Source: Alkalihalobacterium alkalinitrilicum (GTDB lineage: Bacteria; Bacillota; Bacilli; Bacillales; Bacillaceae_F). From it: a stretch of DNA of 64,000 bases. Numbering within the stretch: the first letter of the stretch is position 1; every line of letters begins with the position of its first letter. Position numbers and translations under genes: made by a program. This document shows positions 47,141 to 56,460 of the stretch, piece by piece. The notes beneath the pieces are model-generated. The model was not told the DNA's origin. It was given only the letters and a program-made list of their open reading frames with translations, and searched no databases. The stretch spans positions 31,809-95,808 of the forward strand of contig NZ_KV917368.1 in NCBI RefSeq assembly GCF_002019605.1. The letters are read 5' to 3'.

Positions 47141-47713
47141 GTGAAAAAAGTATTGTTTTTTATTGTAATCTGTAGCTTAATGATGCCCTTGCAAGTTTTT
47201 GGACATTCATATGTTGGCTCATCTTCACCTAATGAAGGAGAATTAGTGGAGGAACCATTAGAACAAATACAAGTAAATTTTGATGCTGGAATTGAACAAC
47301 ATACGTCGATTGAACTGGTTAATGAAGCAGGGGAGGTTATCCCAATAAGCGAACAATCGGTTGAAGCGCAGACGTTAACGGCAATATTAGTACAACCAAT
47401 ATATAGTGGGAACTATACCATTCACTGGACGGCTTTAGGAAGTGATGGGCATACTACAGAAGGTACTATTTCTTTTTCAGTCGATGCACCTGAACCTGAT
47501 ATAATTATTGAAGATGAAGAGGTTCCAGAGATTGCACAAGAAGAAAGTATATTGGAAGAGGAATTATCTGAAAATGAAGAGAGTAGTGAGGAAAATGTGC
47601 AAGAAGTTGATATGGAAGTAAACGAAGAATTTTCTTCGAATAGCGCTCTTTTTTTAATAATCGGAATTATAATACTAGCTGTAGCATTTATTTTGGTTCG
47701 TCGTCGAAAATAG
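47141..47713 (+). CDS. CopC-domain copper-binding protein, membrane-anchored
   Basis: A 190-residue exported protein. After the signal peptide (FFIVICSLMMPLQVFG) the mature form begins with His (HSYVGSSSPNEGE), as needed for the CopC N-terminal copper site; a second His lies in SDGHTTEGTISFSV. A very acidic Glu-rich stalk (about 125-162) leads to a C-terminal membrane anchor (FLIIGIIILAVAFILV) ending RRRK. GTG 47141 is chosen, 10 bases after AAAAAGGAG. CopD-like gene follows 17 bases on. Confidence 0.88.
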   Translation: MKKVLFFIVICSLMMPLQVFGHSYVGSSSPNEGELVEEPLEQIQVNFDAGIEQHTSIELVNEAGEVIPISEQSVEAQTLTAILVQPIYSGNYTIHWTALGSDGHTTEGTISFSVDAPEPDIIIEDEEVPEIAQEESILEEELSENEESSEENVQEVDMEVNEEFSSNSALFLIIGIIILAVAFILVRRRK

Positions 47714-47730
47714 AGAAGGGGGGATTGAAT

Positions 47731-49356
47731 GTGATAGAAATTAGTCAAGCACTAATGTATGTGTTATTTTCGTTTTTAATAGGCTTGGCCTTGCTTTCGA
47801 TAGTTTCGGATCAATATAGGCCTTTATTTATAGTGAAAAATAGTTGGGTCTATAGCTCAATTTGTATTATCCCCCTGTTGAGTCTAGTACCTGTGTTGTC
47901 CGTTTCTTACTACATCCATGTGCAATACGAAGCCCCGTTTGTTTCGACATTAACTCAAGTTGTGCTCGGATATAAAATGGGGCAAGCTTGGATGGTTACG
48001 ATGTTGCTAGCTATTATTCTCGTAGCCATTTATTATTATGTGGATTATGCACGAACTTTCTTTGCAAAGATGCTTTTCTTTGTTTTCCTTCTTGCTTCTA
48101 CGGTTTCCACTAGTTGGGCTAGTCACGCAGCCTCTTTAGAAGAGGCTGGATTTTTGTATAATGGGATGCATTTTATAGCCGCAACGGTATGGATGGGAAC
48201 TATTTTTGTTATCAGTTGGTTTGCGAGTGAAAAAAATATTGAAAAGTGGTCTTCATTTATTCGCTGGTTTTCACCAATTTCAATCGGTGCCATGGCTATA
48301 TTAATTATTTCAGGTTTATTACTAATGACAATCATTGTTCCAGAATACGTCAATTCTTGGGTGCTTTCGTATGGTCAGTTGTTACTGCTGAAGCATCTCT
48401 TAATCATTCCTATTCTTGTTTTTGGGGTAGTTCATGGATTTTTATTAAGAAAGAGATTACAAAAATTTGGTATTTCACGCTTCCGAAACACTTTAAAAGC
48501 GGAAAGTGTCGTTGGTTTGTTTATATTTGTAATTACTGCGATTATGACAGAAAGAGTTCCTCCACATGAAGTGGCTAGAACTTTGCAAATGACAGAACCT
48601 TCATACTTATTTCAATGGATTACAGGCGAGCATATTGGTTCGATAGTACCACTTACTTTCACGATAAACGTACTTTCAATAAGTTTATTAATTTTATCTG
48701 CCATTCTATTATCTTTTGTTATTTTTGAAGTACTTAGAGGAAAAGGCTGGATTCGAATTACTTTCCTATGTACATTATTTGCCCTAGTAACGATGGTGGG
48801 TCTAGTAGTTAGTACTCAACCATCAAGTGAGGGATGGATTGATGATCAGCGCTTTTCTTCTCCTTTGGAAGCTATACAATCGGAATACGATGGTAATGTA
48901 GAAGTATTAGTAGAACGTCAGGTAGGGAATGAACTGCTTGCTGTCGTTTACCACATCGATGATGATAAATTAGCAGCCAACCTACTGTATAAAGAAGGTG
49001 AGGACTTTTATAAAGTGAATGAAAGTAACTTGATGATCGGAGGGATCCCGATTAGTGAACTTGATCATAAAATTCGTACCTTTATTATACGTAATGGACC
49101 TTGGCTCGAAGATGACCAGCCTTTTACGTACGTGACGATCGGACATATTCGTGAGCCAGGTGAAGTTGAAAAGGTCGCTATTTATTTTGAAGGGGATACG
49201 AGTGAGACGATTGTAGAAAACAATACTTTTATTAATATTATCAGTGCGGATGAAGAATGGGATCCAAATCATCCGATAGAGTTTTTTAATAAGGATGAAG
49301 AAGTCATTGGTGGTTATATGAGAGGTTTTCTTGAAGAAGGTGTTTATTGCCATTAA
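47731..49356 (+). CDS. CopD-like copper transport membrane protein
   Basis: A 541-residue protein with about nine N-terminal membrane helices and an extended soluble C-terminal part. The CopD domain is seen in ASHAASLEEAGFLYNGMHFIAATVWMGTI and KHLLIIPILVFGVVHGFLLRKRL, with His residues that could handle copper. The C-terminal region (about 375-541) is hydrophilic and unlike standard CopD. Start: GTG 47731 with AAGGGGGG in range; TTG 47725 is too close to the site. Works with the upstream CopC protein, probably in copper uptake. Confidence 0.85.
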   Translation: MIEISQALMYVLFSFLIGLALLSIVSDQYRPLFIVKNSWVYSSICIIPLLSLVPVLSVSYYIHVQYEAPFVSTLTQVVLGYKMGQAWMVTMLLAIILVAIYYYVDYARTFFAKMLFFVFLLASTVSTSWASHAASLEEAGFLYNGMHFIAATVWMGTIFVISWFASEKNIEKWSSFIRWFSPISIGAMAILIISGLLLMTIIVPEYVNSWVLSYGQLLLLKHLLIIPILVFGVVHGFLLRKRLQKFGISRFRNTLKAESVVGLFIFVITAIMTERVPPHEVARTLQMTEPSYLFQWITGEHIGSIVPLTFTINVLSISLLILSAILLSFVIFEVLRGKGWIRITFLCTLFALVTMVGLVVSTQPSSEGWIDDQRFSSPLEAIQSEYDGNVEVLVERQVGNELLAVVYHIDDDKLAANLLYKEGEDFYKVNESNLMIGGIPISELDHKIRTFIIRNGPWLEDDQPFTYVTIGHIREPGEVEKVAIYFEGDTSETIVENNTFINIISADEEWDPNHPIEFFNKDEEVIGGYMRGFLEEGVYCH

Positions 49357-49376
49357 TCTCTGAAAAGTTACTTTAC

Positions 49377-49417
49377 GAAAGGCTCCAGTAGGTTGATCTG
49401 GAGCCTTTCGTTTTTTT
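49377..49417 (+). terminator. Terminator of the copCD-like operon
   Basis: 12-bp perfect stem GAAAGGCTCCAG/CTGGAGCCTTTC, 9-base loop, T run. Confidence 0.9.
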
Positions 49418-49552
49418 AGCTAGAGAGGCCAACCCCCACCAGGTCACTTACCTGTTAGGAAAAATAAGACAAACAAACCGCATATATTTCGTTTCCCGAA
49501 AAAGATGGTACAATAAATAAAATGAAAATAACCATGAAGTTGAGGGAATATG

Positions 49553-50494
49553 ATGGAAAAACAAACAACACCTATTTTAACCTATATTATGTTGGCAATA
49601 GCAACAAGTACATGGGGAAGTGCATTTATTGCTGGAAAGGTTGCAATAGAAAGCTTTGAGCCAGCTACTGTTGCCTTTTTTCGTTTCTTAGGTGCCATGT
49701 TGCTTTTATTCCCAATTATGTGGATGATGGAAAAAAATCGACCAAAGCCAACAAAAAAAGATTGGGGTCTTTTTGCGTTATTAGGGCTTACTGGAATAGC
49801 AATCTATAATATTTGTTTCTTTTTAGCAAGCAAACATGCTCCTGTTATCAAAAGTTCTCTTTTTATTGCAGCCAATCCTGTTTTAATTGTACTTTTATCA
49901 GGATGGTTTTTAAAAGAAACGATCACCAAACGCCATATCGTTGGGATGATTGTAGCGTTATTTGGCGTAGCCATTATTATTACGAACGGACAACTCCTAG
50001 ACCTAGTGAAAACTGGGTTTGAACCGATTGATTTTGTTTTATTGGGTGCAGTTATTAGCTGGGCTCTTTATAGTGTTTTAGGCAAAGTAGTTCTTGGGAA
50101 GTTTAGTGCGATTGTGTCGACGACTTATGCTGTATTTTTTGGCACATTATTTTTACTACCATTTGCCCTTTATGAACTAACGTGGTCTCAAGTGCAAGGG
50201 GCAACGGTAGGAGTTTGGGCTTCACTTCTACATATGAGCATATTCGTTACAGTTATTAGTTTTATCATGTATTATCAAGGAATAAAACAAGTGGGTGCTG
50301 CAAAAGCATCTATATTTATTAACGTAATGCCAGTTTCTGCTGTTATTATGGCAACAATATTTTTAGGTGAAACATTTACAATGGCTCATGGTGTTGGGGC
50401 ATTATTCGTACTGTCAGGTGTGTATATTGGTACATATGTGAAAACGAAAAAACTAAAACGTAATACACCTTCACAAGAGGCAATGGTAAAATAA
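49553..50494 (+). CDS. EamA (DMT) family exporter
   Basis: A 313-residue protein with ten membrane helices in two EamA repeats: LTYIMLAIATSTWGSAFIAGKVA begins repeat 1 and VLLGAVISWALYSVLGKVVLGKF begins repeat 2. EamA proteins export amino acids or metabolites; the substrate cannot be read from the sequence. ATG 49553 is preferred over 49550 because GAGGG is better spaced. It ends 28 bases before the AAA+ gene. Confidence 0.9.
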   Translation: MEKQTTPILTYIMLAIATSTWGSAFIAGKVAIESFEPATVAFFRFLGAMLLLFPIMWMMEKNRPKPTKKDWGLFALLGLTGIAIYNICFFLASKHAPVIKSSLFIAANPVLIVLLSGWFLKETITKRHIVGMIVALFGVAIIITNGQLLDLVKTGFEPIDFVLLGAVISWALYSVLGKVVLGKFSAIVSTTYAVFFGTLFLLPFALYELTWSQVQGATVGVWASLLHMSIFVTVISFIMYYQGIKQVGAAKASIFINVMPVSAVIMATIFLGETFTMAHGVGALFVLSGVYIGTYVKTKKLKRNTPSQEAMVK

Positions 50495-50522
50495 AGGAAT
50501 AGATGAACTAGAGGTGAATACC

Positions 50523-52088
50523 TTGAACAATGAATTAAATATTTTAGTAGACGATATCAATAATAAAGTAAAATTGTGGCTAGACGGACCAGAACTCTTT
50601 GACGATGAACCATTAGCCCTACGTTACCTTACCTTTTTAGAAAATCGAACAGAACCTATCGCCAGACGACTACGTGCTTCATTATTATCCTTACTAGCCT
50701 TAAAAAGAAGTGAACGGTATAAGAGCGATGATCCGTTACTAACGAAGTGGTTAGATGAAGCATTAGCGATTGAACCAAATCAACCGATAGCGAATCGGAT
50801 ATTTATAAACCAGTTAATTTCAAAACTACAAGTAGATATTATCCCTGAACAGTTACCTCAAATTCGGGAAACTGACCATGGTGCCTCGAAGAAAAAGATC
50901 GCTCAAGATTATTTTCAGATTGCAAATCAATTCTTTTCTAGAGCAAACAATGTTAATGCCATATTGATAAAGGCTAGGCAATCTGCAGAGAAGTTAGACA
51001 AAAATGAGCACTTGGAAAAGATTAATGAACTTGAAAAAATTATTGCGGATTTACACGAGCCGATGCTGTCGATTGCAAAAGCAACTGAAGCGTATCAAGA
51101 GTCAGCTACGGGCATTTTTTACTCCGCTTCACAATTAAGTGAAATTCGACTTTCGATTAAGCGGGTCGAACAGTTAAAAGAAGTATGGCAAAATTCGATC
51201 CAACGGGAAGAATCCATACAAAAGGAAGAAGATCGATTCCCTCAATCGTTTCTTACACTAAATGAAATGGTCGGATTGTCGGAAGTTAAAGATCGGGTGA
51301 AGGGACTATATCATTTCCTTCAGTATCAACATCGGCGAAAAGAAGAGGGGTTTCATATTCAAGATGACCTAAGCTTAAATATGATTATTACAGGAAATCC
51401 AGGCACTGGGAAAACAATGTTGGCTCGCCTTCTAGCTAAAATTTATTATGAACTTGGAATATTGCCTCGCGAAGACGTCCTTGAAGTGGATCGCTCGCAA
51501 CTTGTTGGAGGATTTGTTGGACAGACAGAAGAAAATACGTTAAAAGTGATTGAGAAAGCTTTAGGAGGCGTTCTTTTTATAGATGAAGCTTATAGCTTAA
51601 AGCGAGATGGTGCTGCAAGTAATGATTATGGACAATCTGTTATTGATACGTTAGTATCTGCGATGACAAATAGCGAATATGCGGGGAAGTTTGCGGTAAT
51701 TCTGGCTGGTTATCCCGAGGAGATGCGTCAGTTTTTATGGGCGAATCCTGGACTAAGAAGTCGCTTTCCAGAATCTAACCATATCCATTTACCTAATTAT
51801 TTAATCGATGAATTGTTATTAATAGGAGAAAGAATGGCACTAATAAATGATTATGTATTTTCGATTGATGGGTTAAAAGAATTACAAAAGAGAATTGAAA
51901 ACGAACAAGTGGATGAAACCTTTGGAAATGCACGTACCGTGAAAAATATAGTGCTAGACGCGATCTTCAAAAAGGGTTCCCGAATAGATATGACGAAACC
52001 CTTAACTATCGAACAAATGACGATCCTTAACGGACAAGATGTTAAAAAAGCTCACTTGAACAAGAAGAACAAAAAGAAAGTGCATTAA
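50523..52088 (+). CDS. SpoVK-like AAA+ ATPase, first part of a double-AAA protein interrupted by a frame break
   Basis: 521 residues: an N-terminal helical region of about 250 residues (DDEPLALRYLTFLENR, TEPIARRLRASLLSLLALKRSE) and one CbxX/SpoVK-type AAA+ module: Walker A GNPGTGKT near 296, GGVLFIDEAYSL near 345, NPGLRSRFPESN. The frame ends at ...KKAHLNKKNKKKVH, just after GTTAAAAAAGC (52040-52050). A -1 shift at this A6 run joins SSLEQEEQKESALKRLSQLIGLDEVK, the start of a second AAA module. TTG 50523 after GAGGTGA is the likely start. Confidence 0.75.
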   Translation: MNNELNILVDDINNKVKLWLDGPELFDDEPLALRYLTFLENRTEPIARRLRASLLSLLALKRSERYKSDDPLLTKWLDEALAIEPNQPIANRIFINQLISKLQVDIIPEQLPQIRETDHGASKKKIAQDYFQIANQFFSRANNVNAILIKARQSAEKLDKNEHLEKINELEKIIADLHEPMLSIAKATEAYQESATGIFYSASQLSEIRLSIKRVEQLKEVWQNSIQREESIQKEEDRFPQSFLTLNEMVGLSEVKDRVKGLYHFLQYQHRRKEEGFHIQDDLSLNMIITGNPGTGKTMLARLLAKIYYELGILPREDVLEVDRSQLVGGFVGQTEENTLKVIEKALGGVLFIDEAYSLKRDGAASNDYGQSVIDTLVSAMTNSEYAGKFAVILAGYPEEMRQFLWANPGLRSRFPESNHIHLPNYLIDELLLIGERMALINDYVFSIDGLKELQKRIENEQVDETFGNARTVKNIVLDAIFKKGSRIDMTKPLTIEQMTILNGQDVKKAHLNKKNKKKVH

Positions 52089-52102
52089 AACGGTTATCTC
52101 AA

Positions 52103-52864
52103 TTGATTGGTTTAGATGAAGTGAAAAAAGAAGTACAGGCATTAAGTTCGTTAGTTCGTGTTCAGCAACTACGTGCTGATAAAAATATGCGGGTGATACC
52201 TGTACAACTTCACTCGATATTTACTGGGAATCCAGGAACTGGGAAAACGACAGTGGCTAAATTATTTTCTGAGTTATTAAAAGAAATCGGTCTTCTTAAG
52301 CGAGGGCATGTTGTTATTGCTAGTAGAGCAGATCTTGTTGCAGGTTATGTTGGCCAAACGGCAATTAAAACGAAGAAAAAAATTCGTGAGGCTTTAGGAG
52401 GGGTTTTGTTCATTGACGAAGCGTATTCGTTGGCAGCAGGTGGAGAAAAGGATTTTGGACGGGAAGCCATCGATACGTTAGTTGAAGAAATGACCAAGCA
52501 TAATGAAAATTTAGTCGTCATTTTAGCAGGTTATCCTGATGAAATGAAGCGTCTCATTGACCAGAATCCTGGTTTAGAGTCGAGGTTTAAAAAGTATATT
52601 CAGTTTAACGATTATTCAAAAGAGGAAATATTCGATATGGTTATGATGTATGCAACAGAATACGGTTACCAACTAAATAATCAGGCAATCAGTTATGTCC
52701 AGGAGGAACTACAAAATATTAGGATAACAAGCAATGGACGTTTTGCGGTAAATTTAGTTGAAAGAGCGATACAAATGCAAGCACAACGCATCTGTCAATT
52801 AAATGAAGATGCTATTGAAACTTCATTGCTTATGACATTACAAAAAGAAGATTTTGTAATATGA
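52103..52864 (+). CDS. SpoVK-like AAA+ ATPase, second part of the interrupted double-AAA protein
   Basis: A complete CbxX/CfqX AAA+ module: LIGLDEVKKEVQALSSLV, Walker A GNPGTGKTT, GGVLFIDEAYSL, arginine-finger region NPGLESRFKKYI and a lid domain. It has no ribosome site of its own and the family normally carries it fused to the preceding module (total about 780 residues). Close in sequence to SpoVK at 9550-10512. Either a single-base deletion has split the gene or frameshifting makes both products. Confidence 0.75.
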   Translation: MIGLDEVKKEVQALSSLVRVQQLRADKNMRVIPVQLHSIFTGNPGTGKTTVAKLFSELLKEIGLLKRGHVVIASRADLVAGYVGQTAIKTKKKIREALGGVLFIDEAYSLAAGGEKDFGREAIDTLVEEMTKHNENLVVILAGYPDEMKRLIDQNPGLESRFKKYIQFNDYSKEEIFDMVMMYATEYGYQLNNQAISYVQEELQNIRITSNGRFAVNLVERAIQMQAQRICQLNEDAIETSLLMTLQKEDFVI

Positions 52865-52901
52865 AGTGGGGTTCATTAAAAAGCAAATGTCTTCTAAATG
52901 G

Positions 52902-52932
52902 TTTTTGACAATTTTGTCAAAAAATTTTAAAT
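52902..52932 (+). promoter_or_regulatory. yneP promoter overlapping a perfect palindrome
   Basis: TTTTTGACA-ATTT-TGTCAAAAA (52902-52923) is a 9-bp perfect dyad that includes the -35 TTGACA (52905-52910). TTAAAT (52927-52932) is the -10 with 16-base spacing. A repressor could bind here; none is identified. Confidence 0.5.
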
Positions 52933-52948
52933 AGAGGAGGAGAAATGA

Positions 52949-53374
52949 ATGAAAAAATCAATTACAGAAATAGAAGTACGTTATAAAGAGACCGATCAAA
53001 TGGGTGTCGTTCATCATTCAAATTATGTGGTTTGGTGTGAATTAGGACGGACACATTTAATTAAAAAATTAGGTTTTAGTTATGCACAAATGGAAAGAGA
53101 CGGTATTTTGTCACCTGTGACGGCGATAAATTTAGCTTATAAATCTCCTGCAAGATATGGTGATACGGTCACAATTGAAACGTGGGTTGAACGATATGAT
53201 GGTATAAGAGTAGTATATGGATATAACATTATAAATCAAGAAGGCGTTCAATGTGTGACAGGTACTAGTGAACATGTATGTGTAAAAAAAGAGTCGTTTC
53301 GCCCAATTTCAATTCGTAAGCACTTGCCTGATTGGCATGCTGTATACGAGCGTGAAAAAAAGGATGCAGAGTAA
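52949..53374 (+). CDS. yneP: Acyl-CoA thioesterase YneP (YbgC/4HBT family)
   Basis: A 141-residue hotdog-fold thioesterase. The catalytic Asp16 lies in RYKETDQMGVVHHSNYVVWCELGRT, followed by LAYKSPARYGDTVTIET and YGYNIINQEG. It hydrolyses acyl-CoA esters; the natural substrate is not known. GGAGGAG precedes the ATG. tlp follows 71 bases later. B. subtilis also has yneP near tlp and sspN. Confidence 0.92.
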   Translation: MKKSITEIEVRYKETDQMGVVHHSNYVVWCELGRTHLIKKLGFSYAQMERDGILSPVTAINLAYKSPARYGDTVTIETWVERYDGIRVVYGYNIINQEGVQCVTGTSEHVCVKKESFRPISIRKHLPDWHAVYEREKKDAE

Positions 53375-53445
53375 AAAAATTAATGGAATAGAAAGGAACC
53401 TCCTGCAGCAAAATAGATACGTAATAATCTTAAGGAGGAACCTTC

Positions 53446-53673
53446 ATGGCTAAACCAGATAACCGAAAAAACAATGTAGAAAGACTACAACAAATGCGAG
53501 AAAACACAATCGAAAACATTGAAGCTGCCGAAGAAACACTAGCTCAAAGTGATATGGATGGTGCGGAAAGACAAGCAGTGGAGCAAAAAAATGAACGACG
53601 ACGAGAAAGCATCAATGCATTTGAGGCAGAAATTAAAGATGAAAAAGAAGCTCGTGAGCGAGGAGAATATTAA
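53446..53673 (+). CDS. tlp: Small acid-soluble spore protein Tlp
   Basis: 75 residues, thioredoxin-like-protein family by name only: MAKPDNRKNNVERLQQMRENTIENIEAAEETL, then QKNERRRESINAFEAEIKDE. Matches Tlp of Bacillus spores. Highly charged helix. AAGGAGGAA precedes the ATG. A terminator follows at 53681. Confidence 0.95.
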   Translation: MAKPDNRKNNVERLQQMRENTIENIEAAEETLAQSDMDGAERQAVEQKNERRRESINAFEAEIKDEKEARERGEY

Positions 53674-53680
53674 TAACAGC

Positions 53681-53717
53681 AAAAGCAGGTATTGTAACAG
53701 CAATATCTGCTTTTTTT
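53681..53717 (+). terminator. Terminator of tlp
   Basis: AGCAGGTATTG pairs with CAATATCTGCT (one G-U), loop TAACAG, T run. Confidence 0.85.
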
Positions 53718-53938
53718 GATTCTGAATAAAGAGTTGTTGCTTGCTCTATGTTAATTTTTAAAATTTTAAACTTACAAAGAGGAAAACAAACTTGTAAAAT
53801 GTAATGGAAGATTTTTTTACAAAACTGCTGACAAAATTCATTTTGTAATGTATATGTTAAAAGGATGGAAAAACTCGTTGTCTTAGAAAAAAACGGGTAA
53901 ATTATGACTAGGACGGAAAAGGTACTGGAGGTATAAAA

Positions 53939-54772
53939 GTGGCAATAACGCAGCAACAAGAAATTATGACAGCTCTACAAGTGAACCCTGAAGTTGACGC
54001 AAGTGTAGAGATTAGACGGAGAGTTGAATTTTTGAAATCGTATTTACTTCATACTGGAATGAAAGGGTATGTTCTCGGAATCTCTGGTGGACAAGATTCC
54101 ACTTTAACTGGAAAACTTGTTCAGTTGGCGATCAATGAATTAAACAATGAAAATCAAGAACAAACCTTTACTTTTATTGCAGTACGTCTTCCTTATGGGG
54201 TACAACTAGATGAAAAAGATGCTCAAGATGCTCTTGATTTCATAAACCCCACCGAAAGAATTACCGTAAATATAAAACCTGCGGTCGATGCAGCTTATTC
54301 TTCTTTTACAGAAGCTACAGGGGCAACATTATCCGATTTTAATAAAGGGAATACAAAAGCGAGAGAAAGGATGAAAGTGCAATATGATCTAGGGGCTCAT
54401 TTTCAGTGTTTAGTCGTTGGAACCGATCATGCTGCTGAAGCTGTTACTGGATTTTTTACGAAGCATGGTGACGGAGCATGTGACATTGCGCCACTATTTG
54501 GCCTAACGAAACGTCAAGGCAAAGCATTGTTAAAGGAACTAGAATGTCCTTCTCACTTATATCAGAAGACACCAACTGCTGACTTAGAAGAAAACCGACC
54601 GGCTTTACCTGATGAAGTTGCTCTTGGAATGACATATGAGCAACTAGATGATTATTTAGAAGGAAAAGAGGTACCACCTGAAGTTCAAGAAAAAATTGAG
54701 CGGCGATACGTAATGACTGAGCATAAACGTAATTTACCAGTGACTATATTTGATAATTGGTGGAAGGACTAA
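53939..54772 (+). CDS. nadE: Ammonia-dependent NAD synthetase NadE
   Basis: Last step of NAD synthesis, using ammonia and ATP. The 277-residue protein has the PP-loop [72 protein letters not shown] and the [13 protein letters not shown] end, all diagnostic of the B. subtilis type without glutaminase domain. Starts at GTG, 8 bases after CTGGAGG. A terminator follows about 55 bases after the stop. Confidence 0.97.
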   Translation: MAITQQQEIMTALQVNPEVDASVEIRRRVEFLKSYLLHTGMKGYVLGISGGQDSTLTGKLVQLAINELNNENQEQTFTFIAVRLPYGVQLDEKDAQDALDFINPTERITVNIKPAVDAAYSSFTEATGATLSDFNKGNTKARERMKVQYDLGAHFQCLVVGTDHAAEAVTGFFTKHGDGACDIAPLFGLTKRQGKALLKELECPSHLYQKTPTADLEENRPALPDEVALGMTYEQLDDYLEGKEVPPEVQEKIERRYVMTEHKRNLPVTIFDNWWKD

Positions 54773-54827
54773 TAATTCTTATAAAAGGCTAACCTGCTAA
54801 AAAGTTACCAAACAATGGCCAACATTA

Positions 54828-54886
54828 GTGAAAAACCATCAGTTAAGGTGAAATGAAGCCCTTTGCTGATGGTTTTTCACTTTTTT
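54828..54886 (+). terminator. Terminator of nadE
   Basis: 15-bp perfect stem GTGAAAAACCATCAG/CTGATGGTTTTTCAC with a 23-base loop, T run. Confidence 0.85.
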
Positions 54887-54974
54887 GTCATAAAAAAAGT
54901 GAATGATCAGCGTTTCCTCATCATAATATTCAATGGTTCTTATTTTAAACGAATTTTTGGAGAGGAAGTAAAAC

Positions 54975-55499
54975 ATGATTAAACAAAAATATATTATATT
55001 ATTAGCGCTCTGTTCTTTATTATTTGGTTTTGCTGGTTTTTGGGCTGGGACAAACTATGCGGCTTCAACAATGACGGATGTGGAAGAAGTTGAAAAGGTA
55101 GAGGATCAACGTTTGCAAGTCGGAGATAGTGTAACGATTAATGGGGTGGATTTAACTGTTAATGATGTGAAATTAGATAGAACAAATGAGGAATATGATT
55201 ACGTAATTGTTGATTTAAGTATTACGAATCAAAAAGAACATATTCATGAGTTTACGCTCCATAAATTGACCTTAGTGGATGAAGAAGGTTACGCTTATGA
55301 ACATGATCATCAATACGACACAAAGGGGATATTAGGTGGTCAAATAGCACCACAACGAACTGTTCGTGGAGAAGTTGCTTTTTTTGTTCCTAGTAATGAA
55401 AAGTATGAATTTATTTATACAGACCATTTGCGAACTGGACAGGTGATTTGGTATGTTGATAGTAGTAGTATGAAAATTGTGAAAAGGGAAAAGGAATGA
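54975..55499 (+). CDS. Exported DUF4352-like protein
   Basis: 174 residues: a signal/anchor helix (YIILLALCSLLFGFAGFWAG) followed by an immunoglobulin-like beta domain (LQVGDSVTINGVDLTVNDVK, YVIVDLSITNQKEHIHEF, GEVAFFVPSNEKYEF) that fits DUF4352. There is no lipobox. Such domains are common on the outer face of Gram-positive membranes; function unknown. AGAGGAAG precedes the ATG. The PHP gene starts 4 bases after the stop. Confidence 0.75.
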   Translation: MIKQKYIILLALCSLLFGFAGFWAGTNYAASTMTDVEEVEKVEDQRLQVGDSVTINGVDLTVNDVKLDRTNEEYDYVIVDLSITNQKEHIHEFTLHKLTLVDEEGYAYEHDHQYDTKGILGGQIAPQRTVRGEVAFFVPSNEKYEFIYTDHLRTGQVIWYVDSSSMKIVKREKE

Positions 55500-55503
55500 T
55501 TAG

Positions 55504-56373
55504 ATGACAAATGAGCATATAAATGCGGACTTACACATGCATTCAACGGCTTCAGATGGGGGATATAATCCAAGTGATTTGATAGAAAAGTGTAAGCAAG
55601 TGGGTCTTCAATATATAGCATTAACGGATCATGATACTACAGCTGGCGTTAAAGAGGCGATTGAAAAAGGGCGAGAACTAGGCGTTTTCGTAATACCAGG
55701 GATTGAATTTTCAACGAAATATAAAGGGAAAAGTGTACATATGCTTGGTTATGGGCTGGATTATGAAAATCAAGAATTATGTGAAATGTTAAAAGGTCAA
55801 CAACGTATGAGAAGAAAACGACTAGATGTTATCATAAATAAATTAAAAGCAGTAGGTCTTATTTTAACCGCAGATGATGTGTTAGAGTTTGTCGATGGAG
55901 GAAGTATCGGTAGACCCCACGTAGCAAAGGCGTTAATTAAAAAGAATTATGTTCATGATGTTGCAGAAGCTTTTGAAAAATATTTAGCTGAAGGTCGTCC
56001 ATGTTATGTTCCGAAAGAAAAAGAGATGACACCTGAGGAAGCAATCAATTGGATTCATCGAATGAATGGGGTTTCCATTATTGCACATCCTGTCTATTAT
56101 GATTTAGATGACTGGATTGAAACTCTCGTTACTGAATACGGATTACAAGGTGTTGAAGTGTATCATCGCGATCATTCCAAAGAAGATCGTATTCATTATG
56201 AAAAGCTAGTAAAACAAATTGAAACAAAACATAACACAACGTTATTAAAAACTGGTGGTTCTGATTTTCATCATGAAGACTATGGGAGAGTTCGTGAACC
56301 TCTTGGAGTAACGAGAATTCATAACAACTACGCAAAAGAACTTATTGCTATGCTTGAGAAAAAGAATAGATAA
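55504..56373 (+). CDS. PHP-domain phosphoesterase
   Basis: 289 residues with the PHP metal motifs DLHMHSTASDGGYNPSDL, LTDHDTTAG, PGIEFSTKYKG, IAHPVYYDL and GGSDFHHEDYG. This is the TrpH/YciV group, whose characterised members are 3',5'-nucleotide bisphosphate phosphatases or 5'-3' exonucleases on RNA. The ATG overlaps the region after the DUF4352 gene and has AAAAGGA upstream. Confidence 0.92.
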   Translation: MTNEHINADLHMHSTASDGGYNPSDLIEKCKQVGLQYIALTDHDTTAGVKEAIEKGRELGVFVIPGIEFSTKYKGKSVHMLGYGLDYENQELCEMLKGQQRMRRKRLDVIINKLKAVGLILTADDVLEFVDGGSIGRPHVAKALIKKNYVHDVAEAFEKYLAEGRPCYVPKEKEMTPEEAINWIHRMNGVSIIAHPVYYDLDDWIETLVTEYGLQGVEVYHRDHSKEDRIHYEKLVKQIETKHNTTLLKTGGSDFHHEDYGRVREPLGVTRIHNNYAKELIAMLEKKNR

Positions 56374-56460
56374 GTCCCTTTCTGTTAGCTGGTTTATGGT
56401 AAAATATACAATAGGAGAAAAAAATATATTGGATACATAACCAAAAGAGAGTGAAGAGAA

